Positions 62,782 through 64,000 of a stretch of DNA of 64,000 nt are shown here, piece by piece; the stretch's first letter is position 1, and every line of letters begins with the position of its first letter. The stretch lies in the NCBI RefSeq assembly GCF_026967935.1, contig NZ_JAPVBL010000002.1, positions 636,969-700,968 on the forward strand, in the 5' to 3' direction. Below the pieces are notes generated by a model that was not told the origin of the DNA, did no database searches, and saw only the letters and a list, made by a program, of their open reading frames with translations. Position numbers and translations under genes: made by a program. This DNA is from Modestobacter sp. VKM Ac-2982 (GTDB taxonomy: Bacteria; Actinomycetota; Actinomycetes; Mycobacteriales; Geodermatophilaceae).

Positions 62782-63359
62782 TCACTGCACCGCGTCTCGC
62801 CCGAGGAAGGTCACCAGCCGCTCGACCGGCGAGGCGTCCGCCCCGGGATCGACCCGGGCGGCGAACGACGCCCGCGGGACGCGTCGTCGAGCAGCTCGCT
62901 CGCCAGGGTCAGCACGTCCTCGGCCAGGTCCGGCGGCAGCTGGCACGCCCGGCCTCGTGCTGCGGCGACGTCCCAGCCGTGGACGGTGAACTCGATGGCG
63001 GCCGCCTGCGCCGCAGGGGCCGCCCCGTCCGCCTGGAGGTCGTGACTCCCCCGCCGGCCGGCCGCCTGCAACTGCTCGAGCAGGTCCTGGACCCGCTCGC
63101 AGGTCCGGGCGACCGGTTCGCCGACGGGCGACCCCGGTGGCCCGGGGAGGTTCAGCTGAGCGGTGGCGAGCAGGCCGGTGAGGGCGTCGACGACGTCTGC
63201 CAGGTGCGTCACCACGGACGCCACGTCCCAGTCGGTGCAGGGAGTCGGCCGGTCGAGGTCGCCGACGACGAGGCCGCCGAGCTCGTCCAGGGCGTACCGC
63301 CCGGCTCGGCCGGCCAGGGCGACGGCAGCTGCGAGCCCGTCCTCACCGGAGTCGGTCAC
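62782..63359 (-). pseudogene. Maleylpyruvate isomerase-family (mycothiol-dependent/DinB-like) gene with 3' frameshift
   Basis: The N-terminal 160 codons read as a TIGR03086-type metal-binding helical bundle (RPTPCTDWDVASVVTHLADV with the first metal His; IEFTVHGWDVAAARGRACQL with the later His). After DDASRGR the frame runs to a premature stop at 62811. In another frame the family C-terminus continues as RASFAARVDPGADASPVERL and then VTFLGRDAVH to a stop at 62782. Adding one base near 62880 restores DDAVPRASFAARV. Either a recent frameshift mutation or a sequence error. Confidence 0.75.
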
Positions 63360-63368
63360 GTCGGCGAC

Positions 63369-64000
63369 TCAGACGTCGGCGTGGGCGCGGCCGCCACGCA
63401 CGGGCGCCATGCCCCAGGGCTCGGCCGGCAGCACCTGGCCGGTCTCCAGGAGCGACTTGAGGTTGGCCAGCACGGCCGGCCAGCCGTGCGAGACGCCGTC
63501 GTGGCTGGCCTGGTCGGCCAGGCGCTCATGCGTGACGGTGAGCCGCACGATGTCCTCGTGCGGTTCGACCAGGAACGTCACGACCGACGGCTCCCCCGCC
63601 GGCTCGGCATCCGGATCGGCCGTCGGCTCCTGGAACGTGATCACCAGACGGGTCGGCGGAGACGACTCCAGCACTCGCCCGGCGACGTCCACCTGCCCCG
63701 AACCGTCGGTGCGCCGGTGCTCCCAGGTCGACCCGGTCTGCCAGTCGGAGACGTTGGCGTGCCCCCAGTAGCGAGCCGTCAGATCGGCGTCGGTGAGCGC
63801 GTGCCACACCTGATCGGCGCTCGCGCGGATGTAGGTGACGTACACGTAGTCGGGGACGCGTGCGGTGCTCGTGGCCATGGCCTGCTCCTCTGCCTGCTGC
63901 GTGATCGCGCTGATGGCGGAAAGCCGGGGCCGGTCGAAGGCCGAGATCCAGCGCTCCTGGATCTGGTGGATCGGCACCGGGTTGAGGTGGTGCAGCCGTT
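63369..64000 (-). CDS. ArsR regulator-SRPBCC domain fusion (5' part outside the window)
   Basis: The frame is open to the window edge. Its first residues here, LHHLNPVPIHQIQERWISAF, are the typical end of the ArsR-type winged-helix regulator paired with activator-of-Hsp90-like (SRPBCC) proteins. The frame then continues without a stop into a complete SRPBCC domain (VTYIRASADQVWHALTDADL, TARYWGHANVSDWQTGSTWE, SHGWPAVLANLKSLLETG). In many genomes these are two overlapping genes. An internal ATG at 63878 with a gaggag sequence could still make the SRPBCC domain alone. Confidence 0.82.
   Translation of the reverse strand, partial: RLHHLNPVPIHQIQERWISAFDRPRLSAISAITQQAEEQAMATSTARVPDYVYVTYIRASADQVWHALTDADLTARYWGHANVSDWQTGSTWEHRRTDGSGQVDVAGRVLESSPPTRLVITFQEPTADPDAEPAGEPSVVTFLVEPHEDIVRLTVTHERLADQASHDGVSHGWPAVLANLKSLLETGQVLPAEPWGMAPVRGGRAHADV

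Overview
The window is a 64-kb piece of a very GC-rich actinobacterial chromosome. Dense GTG/ATG starts, mycothiol (mshC), pupylation and proteasome genes, RbpA, HelY and a WYL-type PafBC pair all point to Actinomycetota. Overall gene style and several families suggest Geodermatophilaceae or a close relative (inference; no 16S rRNA is present). No tRNA, rRNA, CRISPR array, prophage or complete insertion sequence was seen.

Layout. 1-15.9 kb: the 5' end of an aldo/keto reductase, uppP, a histidine phosphatase, DUF3090 and SCO1664-family genes, a VOC protein, mshC, a dGTPase-like HD hydrolase, a PAC2 protein, metH, copC-copD, a secreted CHRD protein with a class F sortase, and a HAD phosphatase. 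15.9-31.1 kb: a RecB-like nuclease, trmI and the Pup-proteasome locus (arc, dop, pup, endonuclease VII-like gene, prcB, prcA, pafA, DUF3866, pafB, pafC). 31.2-39.7 kb: tatA, tatC, a lipid kinase, helY, a DUF4333 protein, a 5'-3' exonuclease, an M24 peptidase and an Lrp/AsnC regulator. From uppP to the M24 peptidase the order parallels the Mycobacterium tuberculosis Rv2136c-Rv2089c neighbourhood, so this is old core synteny.

39.7-47.4 kb is more mixed: a cupin, an Rv2578c-family radical SAM protein split by an intein, a degenerate tyrosine-recombinase-like protein, a YbdK-type ligase, an acyltransferase, a lipase maturation factor and an acetyltransferase. 47.5-54.4 kb is a lysine-to-acetoacetate type catabolic island: kamA (lysine 2,3-aminomutase) divergent from kdd, an amidohydrolase, kamD, kamE and kal. 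54.9-58.3 kb holds lnt, ppm1, fxsA and rbpA, again mycobacterial-like synteny. 58.5-64 kb holds thymidine kinase, an MFS transporter, GDPD, a zinc-ribbon protein, a 0.7-kb gene-poor stretch, a frameshifted maleylpyruvate-isomerase-family gene and the 3' part of an ArsR-SRPBCC fusion.

Most notable points. (1) A 28-bp chromosome-dimer resolution (dif) site at 62692-62719 marks this window as the replication terminus. (2) A foreign-looking endonuclease VII gene sits inside the pup-prcB operon, directly after a pup 3' end written in A/T-rich codons and an A5G7 run. (3) An intein interrupts the radical SAM cluster motif so that the third iron-sulfur cysteine is the splice nucleophile. (4) More than twenty genes carry a TANNNT -10 box 5-8 nt before the start codon, the mark of leaderless transcription. 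(5) A 24-bp palindrome and a covarying hairpin are each repeated, one palindrome copy lying in frame inside kamE. (6) A SigR-type promoter precedes rbpA.
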